A stretch of DNA of 44,797 bases from an uncultured Ruminiclostridium sp. (lineage in GTDB: Bacteria; Bacillota; Clostridia; Oscillospirales; Ruminococcaceae), in the NCBI GenBank assembly GCA_947630175.1, contig CANRGJ010000015.1, positions 1 to 44,797 of the forward strand. Direction: 5' to 3'. Below, piece after piece: positions 15,741-23,509 of this stretch. The notes beneath the pieces were generated by a model. The model did not search any database. It saw only the letters and a list, made by a program, of their open reading frames with translations, and was not told the DNA's origin. Each line of letters opens with the position of its first letter. The stretch's first letter is position 1. The position numbers and the translations under genes were made by a program.

Positions 15741-16081
15741 TGAAATTGCGCCGAAAAACGTTCACCCAGCATATACGGCTGGGCAAAACAAGGCTGACGG
15801 CGGAAATAGACCCCGAAGCGGCGCTTTGCTCAATGAAAGCGGCGGCGGAGCGTGCGGGGCAACTTGAAGACCCCGCCGCCCTCTGCGGTGAGGCGGCGCA
15901 GCTTTTCACCGATATTTTCGGAGAGGAAAACGCGAGAGCGCTGCTCTCCTTTTACGGCGGCAGGGCGGGAGAAACGGCGCTGCGCCTTATGCCCTTGCTG
16001 TTAGGGAAGATACTCCGCAAGGCGGCAAGGCGGGAGAAGAAAGAGCAGAAGAGGATAGCAAGATTGATAGCGAACAGCTGA
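15740..16081 (+). CDS. Tail assembly chaperone-like protein
   Basis: This 113-residue protein overlaps the tube gene end by one base. It is mostly helical, Ala- and Arg-rich, with a strongly basic C-terminus (KILRKAARREKKEQKRIARL). A helical protein between tube and tape measure is normally the tail assembly chaperone (gpG-like); a frameshift fusion with the following Gp15-like gene is unlikely because 470 bp of repeat elements separates them. Function is assigned by position. Confidence 0.5.
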   Translation: MKLRRKTFTQHIRLGKTRLTAEIDPEAALCSMKAAAERAGQLEDPAALCGEAAQLFTDIFGEENARALLSFYGGRAGETALRLMPLLLGKILRKAARREKKEQKRIARLIANS

Positions 16082-16085
16082 AAAA

Positions 16086-16246
16086 GTGTACAGTGTACAG
16101 TTGACAGTTGACAGTTGTGGTATCGCCTGCGGCGATGGATTAGGATTGACAGGTGATAATTATTACCAGTCATTCAAAATCCATTTTTCGCCAACGGCGA
16201 AAAATTCCACAACTTTACACTGTACACTGTACACTGTCAACTGTCA
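16086..16246. repeat. Heptad-ended hairpin element, type A variant
   Basis: Heptad ends in inverted orientation; the left hairpin is ATCGCCTGCGGCGAT as in other copies, but the right hairpin is TTTTTCGCC-aac-GGCGAAAAA instead of GTCCGC/GCGGAC. The pair TGGATT/AATCCA is kept, so a hairpin seems to have been swapped as a unit. No gene is supported in 16082-16552. Confidence 0.85.
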
Positions 16247-16254
16247 GGGGCGGG

Positions 16255-16507
16255 ACAGTTAAAAGTGAAAAGTGCAAAATACACAATGGTGGTGTCCGGT
16301 ACTTCCGCCGATGGCGGAAGTACGATCCAATATTGCTTGAATTTCCCTAAAGGAAATTCATTTTGCTCCGCAAAACCGCAATATTGGACGCTTCGCGGAC
16401 GGATTTGGATTGACAGATACTAATTATTGCCAGTCATTCAAAATCCGTTTTTCGCCAACGGCGAAAAACTCCACAATTGTGTATTGTACACTGTACACTG
16501 TCAACTG
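16255..16507. repeat. Heptad-ended composite element
   Basis: The left end is degenerate (GACAGTTAAAAGTGAAAAGTG), the right end has ACTGTACACTGTCAACTG. It contains hairpin GTACTTCCGCC-gat-GGCGGAAGTAC, a three-way junction (16326-16388) and hairpin TTTTTCGCC-aac-GGCGAAAAA. A further hairpin ATATTTGCGGC/GCCGCAAATAT (16509-16533) follows, just before the next ribosome site. Confidence 0.8.
16326..16388 (+). repeat. Three-way-junction element, copy 3
   Basis: This is the most regular copy: outer TCCAATATTGC/GCAATATTGGA perfect, hairpins TGAATTTCC-ctaaa-GGAAATTCA and TTTTGC-tcc-GCAAAA perfect. Confidence 0.88.
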
Positions 16508-16552
16508 CTTATATTTGCGGCAAAGCCGCAAATATAAGCACGGGGGTGAATT

Positions 16553-17167
16553 TTGAAGAACTTGTGGAAATATTTCGGCAGGGGGCTTCCTCCCTGCAAG
16601 GCGGGAGCGTTCTCCGTCAATACCGAGGCGGGGAGCGTGCTGAGGGCGCTGTCTGTGATAGACGAGGAAAGCCTTTGGGAAGACATAAAGGTGAAGTACG
16701 CCCTGCGGCTTTTGCTGAAGCCTTTGGGACGGATCGCCGCTTTCTTCCTGCCGAAAAGAAAAAAGGCGGAGCTTCTGAACAAGGCGCTTTCCACTCTTTC
16801 CCCCAAGGGCGGAAAAGGCGGCGGCAGACGCACCCTCTCCCTCACCTGCGACAGCGGGCTTATCTATACCGCGCTGCTCCAAAGCTACGGCATTGATATT
16901 CTGCGGGAGAAGGTGGATTTTCGGCTGCTGCCCCTGCTGGCGGCGGGAGTAGGTGAAGATACCCTGCTCCACCGTGTTGTTGAGATACGCACGGCGGAAA
17001 TTCCCCCTGCGGGAAAAGCTCCCGCCGAATATATCAGCCGCCTGTCCCGCCTGAAGGCAATATACGCCCTGCCTGAGGAAAGCGGCTTTCAGAACGGAAT
17101 GAACAGGCTTTTTGACAGCCTTGCCTGCGGCGGCGCAGAAAGGAACTCACAATGGACGGACAAATAG
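16553..17167 (+). CDS. Gp15-family tail assembly protein, TTG start
   Basis: The start is a TTG at 16553 with GGGGGTG 6 bp upstream; no ATG exists in a suitable place. The 204-residue product resembles the bacteriophage Gp15 group found just before the tape measure in Firmicutes siphophages: the second half has DSGLIYTALLQSYGIDI, then DFRLLPLLAAGVGEDTLLHRVVEIR and YISRLSRLKAIYALPEE. These proteins are thought to act in tail assembly. The N-terminal half carries basic stretches (FLPKRKKAELL). The 3' end overlaps the next gene by 16 bp. The rare start codon plus a hairpin ending just before it may keep expression low. Confidence 0.65.
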   Translation: MKNLWKYFGRGLPPCKAGAFSVNTEAGSVLRALSVIDEESLWEDIKVKYALRLLLKPLGRIAAFFLPKRKKAELLNKALSTLSPKGGKGGGRRTLSLTCDSGLIYTALLQSYGIDILREKVDFRLLPLLAAGVGEDTLLHRVVEIRTAEIPPAGKAPAEYISRLSRLKAIYALPEESGFQNGMNRLFDSLACGGAERNSQWTDK

Positions 17168-17901
17168 TATATCAGGTGAAGGTGGACAGCAGCAGAGTCC
17201 CCTCCGACCTGAACATGGCGGCAAGCCTGATAAATAACGGAACCAAAACGCTCGTAACACTGGGTCAGCAGGCGGCGGCGAGGATAGGCAACGCCCTTTC
17301 CTCCTTCTTCGCCGCAGAGGGGAACAAAATGAACGGTATGCTTTCATCTCTTTCAGGCGGCTTTAATATGCTGTCGGGAAGCACGGCGTCAGCCGCGGCG
17401 TCCCTTTCCCCTCTTACTCAGGGTATAAACTACCTGCTGTCCCTTGACCTGAACAGGCTGCTCTCCTTCTTCACACAAATGGGAAGCGCGGCCGTCAGCA
17501 AGGGGGCGGCGCAGGTCACGTCTATCGGACTTGGCGCTATGGCGAAAAAAAGAAACGGTATGCAGTCCCAGCTTAATTCCGTACCCACCTACCGAAGCGG
17601 CAAGGAGTATATCGACAGGGACAAGTACGCCTATCTCCATAAGGGAGAGGCGGTGCTTACCGCTGCGGAAAACCAGACCTTCCGTTCCCTGGGCGGACTT
17701 GAGGGTCTGTCCCTGCTGTGGGAGGGCGGAACGGCGCCAATGCCTGCTCCTGCTCCCTCTCAGGGAGAAATAAGCGTACCTGCTCCTCAGCCGCAAAACG
17801 TGAACGTGACCGTCGAGCTGGACGGCTACCAGATGGCAAAGGTGATGGCGACCGCCACCAACGAGCTGAACAGACAGCTTAATACGAGAGTAGTCAGGTA
17901 G
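17152..17901 (+). CDS. Very short tail tape measure protein
   Basis: The protein is only 249 residues, against 600-2000 for typical siphophage tape measures. The ribosome site is the AAAGGA inside the preceding gene. The middle (residues 40-125) is Ala/Ser/Leu-rich and helical. The C-terminal part has SGKEYIDRDKYAYLHKGEAVLTAAENQTFRS-type sequence, the hallmark end of tape measures in Gram-positive prophages (LHKGE.VL.A.E), then a Pro-rich stretch and a terminal amphipathic segment. At about 1.5 angstrom per residue the tail would be near 35-40 nm. Either the protein suffered an internal deletion or it is adapted to a short tail, as in the Rhodobacter gene transfer agent. Confidence 0.75.
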   Translation: MDGQIVYQVKVDSSRVPSDLNMAASLINNGTKTLVTLGQQAAARIGNALSSFFAAEGNKMNGMLSSLSGGFNMLSGSTASAAASLSPLTQGINYLLSLDLNRLLSFFTQMGSAAVSKGAAQVTSIGLGAMAKKRNGMQSQLNSVPTYRSGKEYIDRDKYAYLHKGEAVLTAAENQTFRSLGGLEGLSLLWEGGTAPMPAPAPSQGEISVPAPQPQNVNVTVELDGYQMAKVMATATNELNRQLNTRVVR

Positions 17902-17902
17902 A

Positions 17903-18058
17903 TGACAGTTAAAAGTTAAGAGTGCAAAGTGCACAGTTGTGGTATCGCCTGCGGCGATGGATTTAGGATTGCCGCCTGCAAATCAGCACCTGTCAATCAA
18001 AATCCGTCCGCGAAGCGGACACCACAACTGTCAACTGTACACTGTACACTGTCAACTG
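17903..18058. repeat. Heptad-ended hairpin element, type A
   Basis: The left end is degenerate (GATGACAGTTAAAAG) and starts one base after the tape measure stop; the right end has four complementary heptads. Hairpins ATCGCCTGCGGCGAT and GTCCGC-gaa-GCGGAC; outer GTGGT/ACCAC. Confidence 0.85.
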
Positions 18059-18074
18059 CTAAATTGGGGGTTTT

Positions 18075-18428
18075 ATGACAACAGATATTTATTTCGGGGA
18101 CTACAAGCTCCCCTCGCTGATAAGCTATTCTGCGGACAGAGAGTGCCGCAACACAAAAAAGGAGTACAACGCCGACGGCGACTTGCTGATAGATATGGTC
18201 TCCCGCAAGCTGAAGCTGACCCTTTCGCTGGGAAGACTTACGGCGGAGCAGATGAAAGAGATACAGACGGCGACTCAGCCCGTGTTCTTTCCCGTCACCT
18301 TTTTCGACCCGCTGAAAGGGGAGACCTCCACCGCATATTTTCACCTGTCCGAACAGCCCGCACAGCTCGTCCCGTCAGGCGGGGGCGGAGCTTTCGACAG
18401 CCTGAAGCTGGTGCTGGAGGAAAAGTAA
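18075..18428 (+). CDS. Distal tail-type protein
   Basis: This 117-residue protein has a GGGGG site 5 bp before the ATG. The pattern IYFGDYKLPSLISYSADRE, VSRKLKLTLSLGRLTAEQM and a closing FDSLKLVLEEK is beta-rich, with strands separated by a helix, as in small tail proteins near the tail tip. Position between tape measure and hub makes it the likely distal tail protein (Dit equivalent), though it is shorter than most. No enzymatic motif is seen. Confidence 0.55.
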   Translation: MTTDIYFGDYKLPSLISYSADRECRNTKKEYNADGDLLIDMVSRKLKLTLSLGRLTAEQMKEIQTATQPVFFPVTFFDPLKGETSTAYFHLSEQPAQLVPSGGGGAFDSLKLVLEEK

Positions 18429-18466
18429 ACGCCGCTTGCACGGCGTAAAACGTCAACGGAGGAACG

Positions 18467-20410
18467 ATGCTTAATATAACCGACAAATTCAGGGAGCTTG
18501 CCACGGCGGGCGGCAGACAGCCCTTCTGCGTCATCAGGGCGGGGGATAAGACCTTCCTTGACGACAGCATAAAGTCCTTTCAGTTTCAGGAAGTGATATT
18601 CCCCGAGGAGCTGACCTTTGGCGCGGCCTGCTCGGGCAGATTTCACTTTGAACTGGAAACGGCGGAGAATATCCCCCTTTCCGCCGAGATAAGACCGTAT
18701 ATCGGCTTCGGGGAATATTCCGAGGACGCAGAGCTTTGTCCGCTGGGAGTTTTTTGCATATCAAAGCGTTACAGGCGGAGGAACAGCTATTCCGTCACCT
18801 GTTACGACAAAATGTACCGCCTTGAGGACAAGTATAAGAGCGAGCTTGCCTTTCCCACCACCTCTGACAAGCTGTTGGAGGAAATATGCGAAAAGTACGG
18901 TCTGGAATTTCAGGGGGACGCAGGCAGTAATTCCTGCGACAAAATGCCCGCAGATGAAAGCGTAAGGAACATTCTGGGCTATCTTGCGGGACTGGAGGGA
19001 GCCTGCGCAGTTTTCGACAGATACGGCAGACTGTGCTTCAGAAAGATGACGGACAGCGGCTTTCGCATAACGCGGAGCAATTATGCCTCTCTTGACCTGA
19101 AGCAGGACCCTATGACCGTTGAGAAGATAGAAATAGACAACGGCGGGGACGAGTTGATAGAGGAGGGGGAAGGCACCAAGCTGGGGACGTACAGGATATA
19201 CGACCCCTTTGCAAGTCAGCATACCGCAAAAAAGCTGTACACTATGTACGGCGGTTTCACCTATTACGGGTTGGAGCTGGATATGCAGGGACTTCCCTTC
19301 CTTGAGACGGGGGACATCATCACCGTGCAGAACGACTGCGACGACGGGCTTTTCACCGCCGTCATAGGGGAGCTTAACTTCACCTACAACGGCAGCTTCT
19401 GGCTCACCCTTTCTTCTAAGTCCAAAAACCCTGTGCAGGACTCGGAGGACGTTGAAACGCAGGAGCAGCAGCTCCAGCAGATGACAAAGTCCCTCAGCAC
19501 CGTATACTACAATTACCGCAGCGAAAGGGACGTCACGGTGGGAGGAAATCTCACCAGCGTTGCGGAGGTGAATCTTGAGGTGCTGGAGGAGACCTCGGCG
19601 GTGTTGGCGGCTCAGCTTGTGGCGGAGCCGAAAAGCGACTGCCTGCTCACTCTTTCCTACACGGTGGAGGATCTGGAAACGCCTCCTGAGATAACGGCCT
19701 CGCTGAAAGAGGGGGAGCATTTTCCCATCTGTCTGCACAATTTCTTTTCCGCCATTCCCGCAGGGTATATCACGGTAAGGATATACGCCAAGGCAGAGGG
19801 AGGAACGGTGCTGTTCGGCAAGGGAAGGATAATTGCCACCGTAAGCGGTCAGCACCTTGCGGAAAACGCCGTGAACCGTTCGCCCAACAGGACGATATAT
19901 CAGAGCTTCCTGCCTTTTGAGATACAAATGCCGGAAGTTCGGTTCCCTTTGCAGGAGCATCTTCTTGCTTCAACTCAGATACCCTTGGGCGGAACTGAGA
20001 AGGAAAGCGTTATTTTCCGAATGGACGAATACAAGGTCGGTTTTGGGATCTCCGACGATCTTATAGTGCCGAAAAGCGTACAAAAGGCGGAGATATATTC
20101 TCAGGACAACGTGATGTACGCCCGTCTTATCTTTTTCAACCCCATATCCACACAGGACGCCGCCCTGCTTGCTCCTGCCTTTAAGATACTTGCCGTATTC
20201 ACCGAGGAGCAGGAGGAGCACGGCGTGACGGACGTGGTATGGGACGGCAACACCCAGCTTGTTCTCACCGTGGACGGAATGTTTGTGGGAGCTTCGCAGA
20301 TAAGGGTGCTGTATGAAAGCGCAAAGGGCGATATGGCAGACGGCTTTTCAGGTGAAAAATTAGACGACTTTGATATCACCGCCGAGGCGGGAAAGGAGAA
20401 TATAGTATGA
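18467..20410 (+). CDS. Tail hub / baseplate protein
   Basis: This 647-residue protein follows a GGAGGA site. Residues 1-330 resemble gp27-like hub domains: LNITDKFRELATAGGR, then GVFCISKRYRRRNSYSVTCYDKMYRLEDKY and the strand-rich YGGFTYYGLELDMQGLPFLETGDIITVQND, a motif common to Tal/Prophage-tail endopeptidase N-terminal domains. Residues 340-640 are beta-rich and less familiar; they may mount the fibre. No lysozyme, NlpC/P60 or peptidase motif is visible, so wall penetration during injection is not covered by this protein. Its stop overlaps the fibre gene start (ATGA), so the two are coupled. Confidence 0.75.
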   Translation: MLNITDKFRELATAGGRQPFCVIRAGDKTFLDDSIKSFQFQEVIFPEELTFGAACSGRFHFELETAENIPLSAEIRPYIGFGEYSEDAELCPLGVFCISKRYRRRNSYSVTCYDKMYRLEDKYKSELAFPTTSDKLLEEICEKYGLEFQGDAGSNSCDKMPADESVRNILGYLAGLEGACAVFDRYGRLCFRKMTDSGFRITRSNYASLDLKQDPMTVEKIEIDNGGDELIEEGEGTKLGTYRIYDPFASQHTAKKLYTMYGGFTYYGLELDMQGLPFLETGDIITVQNDCDDGLFTAVIGELNFTYNGSFWLTLSSKSKNPVQDSEDVETQEQQLQQMTKSLSTVYYNYRSERDVTVGGNLTSVAEVNLEVLEETSAVLAAQLVAEPKSDCLLTLSYTVEDLETPPEITASLKEGEHFPICLHNFFSAIPAGYITVRIYAKAEGGTVLFGKGRIIATVSGQHLAENAVNRSPNRTIYQSFLPFEIQMPEVRFPLQEHLLASTQIPLGGTEKESVIFRMDEYKVGFGISDDLIVPKSVQKAEIYSQDNVMYARLIFFNPISTQDAALLAPAFKILAVFTEEQEEHGVTDVVWDGNTQLVLTVDGMFVGASQIRVLYESAKGDMADGFSGEKLDDFDITAEAGKENIV

Positions 20411-21837
20411 TAAAGGGAAAAAGCACCGTACAGCTTTTTGACGCGAAGACGGGAAAGCAGATTTCCAGTCAGACAAATTCCAATATGGTAACAAATGCGA
20501 TAAATATCATCGCCAACAATAAGGACGATCTGGATCTTCTCAGGTGGGAAAAGCTGATTCCGTCGTCGTCTTACAGCAATATTTCAAATCTGGTGTCCAT
20601 CACCGCCCTGCCTGCGATGATGCCAATCGCGCAAAAGGCTATGTCGGGAGTGCTGCTGTGGGACGAGAATATAGCCGAGGATCCCTCAATAGTCATCAAG
20701 CCGGACAAGGTACACGAGGTAGGACATGCAGGAACGCCTTACAGCGGCACGGATATTTACAAAGGCAGCTATAACGAAAACGAAAGCGGGGCAATAGAGG
20801 GCGGTTATCGTCACGTCTGGGACTTTGACACCGACAAGGCGAACGGCACGATAAAGTGTATTTCCCTCACCTCGCAAAACGGCGGGAATGTAGGCTATCA
20901 CTATTACAGTGACTCCGGAACACATCCGCTTTACAATCAGAAATTTTTTCATTCCTCAAACTACTATATTAACCCTTCCCACAACAATGATTTCGTGGAG
21001 TACACGGGAGATATGCAGGGAAGATGCTTTTATATCAAAAAGCTGGAAGGCGAAGGGCTGAGAATATATAAAAGATATGGCCTTAATCTTTATTACTGTG
21101 ACGTTCATCATCTGACAGACGTACTTTCTATATTGCAGGAACGCACTCCCGCTATGGAAAAGGCGGTGCAGCTTCCCATAACGCTGATAAGCAAAGATGA
21201 TTCGGTGTACGTTTATGACGGAAAAATAAATGAAATAAATACTTCAGGCTCCACCCTCCGTCATCTCACCTTTGATCTTGAGGGGAAGAGCCTTTCTGAT
21301 AAAACAGTAAAGCTGCCGTTTTCAATGAGATACAATTACTCGCCTGCCGTATACAGGGACGGATATTATTACTGCATAGGACAGGAGACCGACAACGGCA
21401 ACGTAAAAAAGATAGACGCCGAGGGCAACCTGATATCCACCATAGTACCGGATGTCCAAAAAAGCTCTGTTCTTGCAACGGGCGTTGCGATAAATGACTT
21501 TTCGGGAAACATTATATATTCCTTTGTTAGCAATAGCTATTCCAACTCAGTGTATATCATGATAATAGACAGCGAAGACCACAGCTATTGGATGGCGGGA
21601 ACCAGCGACATAATGACGCCTTGTGACGGAACAATAGGCAGCGAATGTAAACCTCAGGTAATACAGCTTGACAATATGAAAACTCCGTTTCTGTTCATCA
21701 GCGACGGTTACTATGCTTTCAGAGCAGTACCGTTCATAAATACCGGCTATCTTGCCACGATAAACAATCTTCAGACGCCTATCGTGAAAACTCCTGCCCA
21801 GACGATGAAGATAACCTACGAAATTTACGACGAATAA
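20407..21837 (+). CDS. Tail fibre / receptor-binding protein
   Basis: This 476-residue protein is coupled to the hub gene. The first 120 residues (KGKSTVQLFDAKTGKQ, ...NMVTNAINIIAN, ...IAQKAMSGVLLWDENI) look like an attachment region; the rest is made of repeated beta blades with SKDDSVYVYDGKINEI, YSPAVYRDGYYYCIG and similar kelch-like strands ending in FISDGYYAFRAVPF. A beta-propeller or blade-rich head at the tail tip would bind the cell surface. It is the last gene of the cluster. Composition is slightly lower in GC than the upstream genes, a common sign of faster exchange in host-range proteins. Confidence 0.6.
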   Translation: MIKGKSTVQLFDAKTGKQISSQTNSNMVTNAINIIANNKDDLDLLRWEKLIPSSSYSNISNLVSITALPAMMPIAQKAMSGVLLWDENIAEDPSIVIKPDKVHEVGHAGTPYSGTDIYKGSYNENESGAIEGGYRHVWDFDTDKANGTIKCISLTSQNGGNVGYHYYSDSGTHPLYNQKFFHSSNYYINPSHNNDFVEYTGDMQGRCFYIKKLEGEGLRIYKRYGLNLYYCDVHHLTDVLSILQERTPAMEKAVQLPITLISKDDSVYVYDGKINEINTSGSTLRHLTFDLEGKSLSDKTVKLPFSMRYNYSPAVYRDGYYYCIGQETDNGNVKKIDAEGNLISTIVPDVQKSSVLATGVAINDFSGNIIYSFVSNSYSNSVYIMIIDSEDHSYWMAGTSDIMTPCDGTIGSECKPQVIQLDNMKTPFLFISDGYYAFRAVPFINTGYLATINNLQTPIVKTPAQTMKITYEIYDE

Positions 21838-21841
21838 GGGC

Positions 21842-21870
21842 TTGCTTTTTCGGCGGGATTGTGTTATACT
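21842..21870 (+). promoter_or_regulatory. Promoter of tRNA-Arg
   Basis: TTGCTT, a 17-bp spacer, then TATACT, starting 5 bp after the last cluster gene and 43 bp before the tRNA. A small hairpin GGAACCG-ttcag-CGGTTCC (21889-21907) lies in the leader, just upstream of the mature 5' end. Confidence 0.6.
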
Positions 21871-21912
21871 GTTAAAGCAGTAAAAAAAGGAACCGTTCAG
21901 CGGTTCCTGTAT

Positions 21913-21987
21913 GCCTCCATAGTTAAACGGATATAACAAACCCCTCCTAAGGGTTAGTTATCGGTTCGATTCCGGTTGGGGGTGCCA
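21913..21987 (+). tRNA. tRNA-Arg (anticodon CCU), CCA encoded
   Basis: The cloverleaf folds fully: acceptor GCCTCCA/TGGGGGT with a G:T first pair, D-arm GTTA/TAAC, anticodon stem AACCC/GGGTT with loop CTCCTAA, T-arm ATCGG/CCGGT with TTCGATT, then G and CCA. The anticodon CCU reads AGG. It lies right after the phage-like cluster. I found no second copy of its 3' end in the window, so it is not shown to be an attachment site. Confidence 0.95.
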
Positions 21988-21989
21988 AG

Positions 21990-22036
21990 TATTTAAGGGG
22001 GCTGATAAACATTTTGTTTATCAGCCCCCTTAAATA
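21990..22036 (+). terminator. Perfect 21-bp hairpin after tRNA-Arg
   Basis: The stem runs from TATTTAAGGGGGCTGATAAAC to its exact complement with a 5-base loop. It starts 3 bp after the CCA end. No clear T-run follows, but the stem itself is AT-rich at the base; termination in either direction is plausible. Confidence 0.65.
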
Positions 22037-22037
22037 C

Positions 22038-22103
22038 GTCCAATCCCGTTTGGATTGCCCTAAAGGCAATCCATTTTGCTTGCGCAAAACCACGGGATTG
22101 GAC
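22038..22103 (+). repeat. Three-way-junction element, copy 4
   Basis: Outer stem GTCCAATCCCGT/ACGGGATTGGAC, hairpins TGGATTGCC-ctaaa-GGCAATCCA and TTTTGC-ttgc-GCAAAA. The inner half of the outer stem differs completely from other copies (CCCGT for ATTGC) yet still pairs perfectly. The copy has no heptad ends. Confidence 0.88.
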
Positions 22104-22177
22104 ACGTTGTGCGGTCAGGTGGGAAGTGCTTGTCGGTCGGCGGCTCGTTCTCAGCTCTTTTCTCTGCACCGTTTTTT

Positions 22178-22210
22178 ATTTTCATCTATCGCTATGCGAT
22201 AGATGAAAAT
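22178..22210. repeat. Perfect 15-bp hairpin
   Basis: ATTTTCATCTATCGC-tat-complement, followed by degenerate heptad-like AGTTGATAGTGAATAG. It lies between tRNA-Arg and rnpB, both of whose ends it may insulate. Confidence 0.6.
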
Positions 22211-22268
22211 AGTTGATAGTGAATAGTGAATAGTTGCAAAACTTTTTGCATTTGATAAAAAACAAAAG

Positions 22269-22289
22269 TCCCCTCGTTTCACGAGGGGA
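22269..22289 (-). terminator. Terminator of rnpB
   Basis: On the minus strand TCCCCTCGT-gaa-ACGAGGGGA is followed by CTTTTGTTTTTT. It lies directly after the 3' end of the RNase P RNA. Confidence 0.85.
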
Positions 22290-22292
22290 TTT

Positions 22293-22633
22293 TTGTGGTG
22301 ACCTCATCTGTAAGCCGAGTTCTGTCTTGTGCGAACATTTATCTACCTCCAGGGTCGCCCCTGGAGTCAAGCCGCCTATATGGGAGCACGCCGAGCAGGC
22401 ATGTTGTTCTCCGTACCAATCGGCGTTGCATCGGGTAGGGTTTACATGGCAGCGCAGTCTCCTGCGCTCCGGTGAGCTCTTACCTCGCCTTTCCATCCTT
22501 ACCGCAAAAATGCGGCGGTATATCTCTGTTGCACTTGCCCTAAGGTCGCCCTCGGCTGCCGTTAGCAGCTACCCTGCTCTGTGATGCTCGGACTTTCCTC
22601 ACGGATCTCTCCCCGCGTTCGCACGGTGAAGTC
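22293..22633 (-). ncRNA. rnpB: RNase P RNA, bacterial type A
   Basis: On the minus strand the 5' part has GAGGAAAGTCCGAGCATC (P4 and CR I) and ACAGAGCAGGG; the middle has AACGGCAGCCGAGGGCGACC, GCAAGTGCAACAGAGA and GGTAAGAGCTCACCGG; the 3' part has CCCTACCCGATGC and AGACAGAACTCGGCTTACAG, pairing with the 5' end. The insert hairpins are normal in size. The RNA is the catalytic part of RNase P and matures tRNA 5' ends. A consensus promoter lies just upstream and a terminator just downstream. Ends are good to within a few bases; 5' end set from the promoter. Confidence 0.95.
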
Positions 22634-22639
22634 GTATGT

Positions 22640-22668
22640 ATTGTATCACATTTCTTTTAATATGTCAA
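22640..22668 (-). promoter_or_regulatory. Sigma-A promoter of rnpB
   Basis: On the minus strand TTGACA (22668-22663), a 17-bp spacer and TACAAT (22645-22640). It fits a start of transcription near 22633. Confidence 0.85.
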
Positions 22669-22736
22669 TTTGCTCCGAGCTTTTTTCACTTGTCCACCGC
22701 TTTGGATTTTTGCTTTTATAATGGGCTTTTTCAACA

Positions 22737-23163
22737 TTTTCCACTGACTTTTCCACCGATTTGAGGGCGGAATGAGGTAAAAAACCCTGCTTTTCCACAC
22801 TTTCCACGGGAAAACAGGCGGAAAACCCCGTTTTACAGTCTGTAAAATCGCTTTTATCCCGAAAGTATATTTTCCCGAAATTATACTCTCAGGCAACCCT
22901 TTTAAAACACCGTTTTATGGGGGCAAAATTTTTTAAGTAAATTACTCTGCAACAAAACAGGTTTACATTAAAAAATTTTGTCCATACGATTTAGTTGTCA
23001 CGAGAAAAATGTCGAAAAAAATCGAACAAAAATCAGGTGGCTGAAATTTCCTATTAAAAAAGGACTTTTTAACATTTTCCACGGAGTTTTCCACCGTTTT
23101 TGGCGTGCTTGTCCCGAAAATCACAGGGTTTTCCACGCTTTTCACCTGAAAAGTTGTGGAAAA
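22737..23163. other. Cluster of TTTTCCAC boxes (DnaA-box-like)
   Basis: The octamer TTTTCCAC occurs at 22737, 22749, 22791, 23075, 23087 and 23129 on the plus strand and at 23156-23163 on the minus strand, with CTTTCCAC at 22800. Two segments, 22725-22757 and 23063-23095, repeat CTTTTT.AACATTTTCCAC followed by a second TTTTCCACCG. Two boxes read TTTTCCACA, one base from the DnaA consensus TTATCCACA. The region is AT-rich between boxes. No gene is supported from 22670 to 23237. Confidence 0.5.
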
Positions 23164-23237
23164 CCGTATATTTTTCCAACCTGTTCCAATAATACACAGT
23201 GTTTAATTTTCATCATTCCGACAAAGGAGAGGGAGAA

Positions 23238-23492
23238 ATGAAGGGTGTAAACAAGCTGGTGGTGGAGATAAAGGACACCGAAAGCGAGTATTTTGACAGG
23301 GCTATCCTGTTTTTAAAGCCGGGGAAGCTGAACGCAGGGCAGACAAAGCTGAATGACAGCGCAATGCGTCTGCTGAACGAAGTGGGCAGGACGGCAGAGC
23401 GCAAAAGCAGAAAAAACACGGTCCTGCTTGTTTGCGGCGCCGTTGCCGCAGTTATTCTGGCGGTAACATTGGGGATGATTTTAAGCCTGTGA
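23238..23492 (+). CDS. Small tail-anchored membrane protein, unknown function
   Basis: I chose ATG 23238 behind AAAGGAGAGGG; an upstream in-frame ATG at 23199 lies before that site. The 84-residue product has a soluble N-terminus (VNKLVVEIKDTESEYFDRAILFLKPG), a charged helix and a single C-terminal membrane span (residues 62-82, VLLVCGAVAAVILAVTLGMIL). The cytoplasmic part has a motif FLKP..L. I do not recognise a named family. The TTTTCCAC cluster forms its upstream region; a bidirectional terminator follows. Confidence 0.65.
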   Translation: MKGVNKLVVEIKDTESEYFDRAILFLKPGKLNAGQTKLNDSAMRLLNEVGRTAERKSRKNTVLLVCGAVAAVILAVTLGMILSL

Positions 23493-23509
23493 GCGTCTGC
23501 AAAAACAAA

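Noticed and set aside
14521-18058. CRISPR array made of the TTGACAG-type repeats
   Set aside because: Repeats are 7 bp without spacers and form inverted ends of palindromic elements; no cas gene is present.
1-21837. Both phage regions as one prophage
   Set aside because: They differ in base composition, each has its own tail-tip genes, and a host DUF2079 gene with its own promoter lies between them.
21913-21987. tRNA-Arg as attachment site of the phage-like cluster
   Set aside because: No second copy of the tRNA 3' end was found at the left of the cluster, and there is no integrase.
22182-22584. Open frames across 22182-22584 on both strands
   Set aside because: They lie over the RNase P RNA, whose conserved segments are unmistakable; there is no ribosome site.
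22657-23241. Two minus-strand and one plus-strand small proteins with VENVKK-type sequence
   Set aside because: The repeats are the TTTTCCAC boxes read as codons; no start signals.
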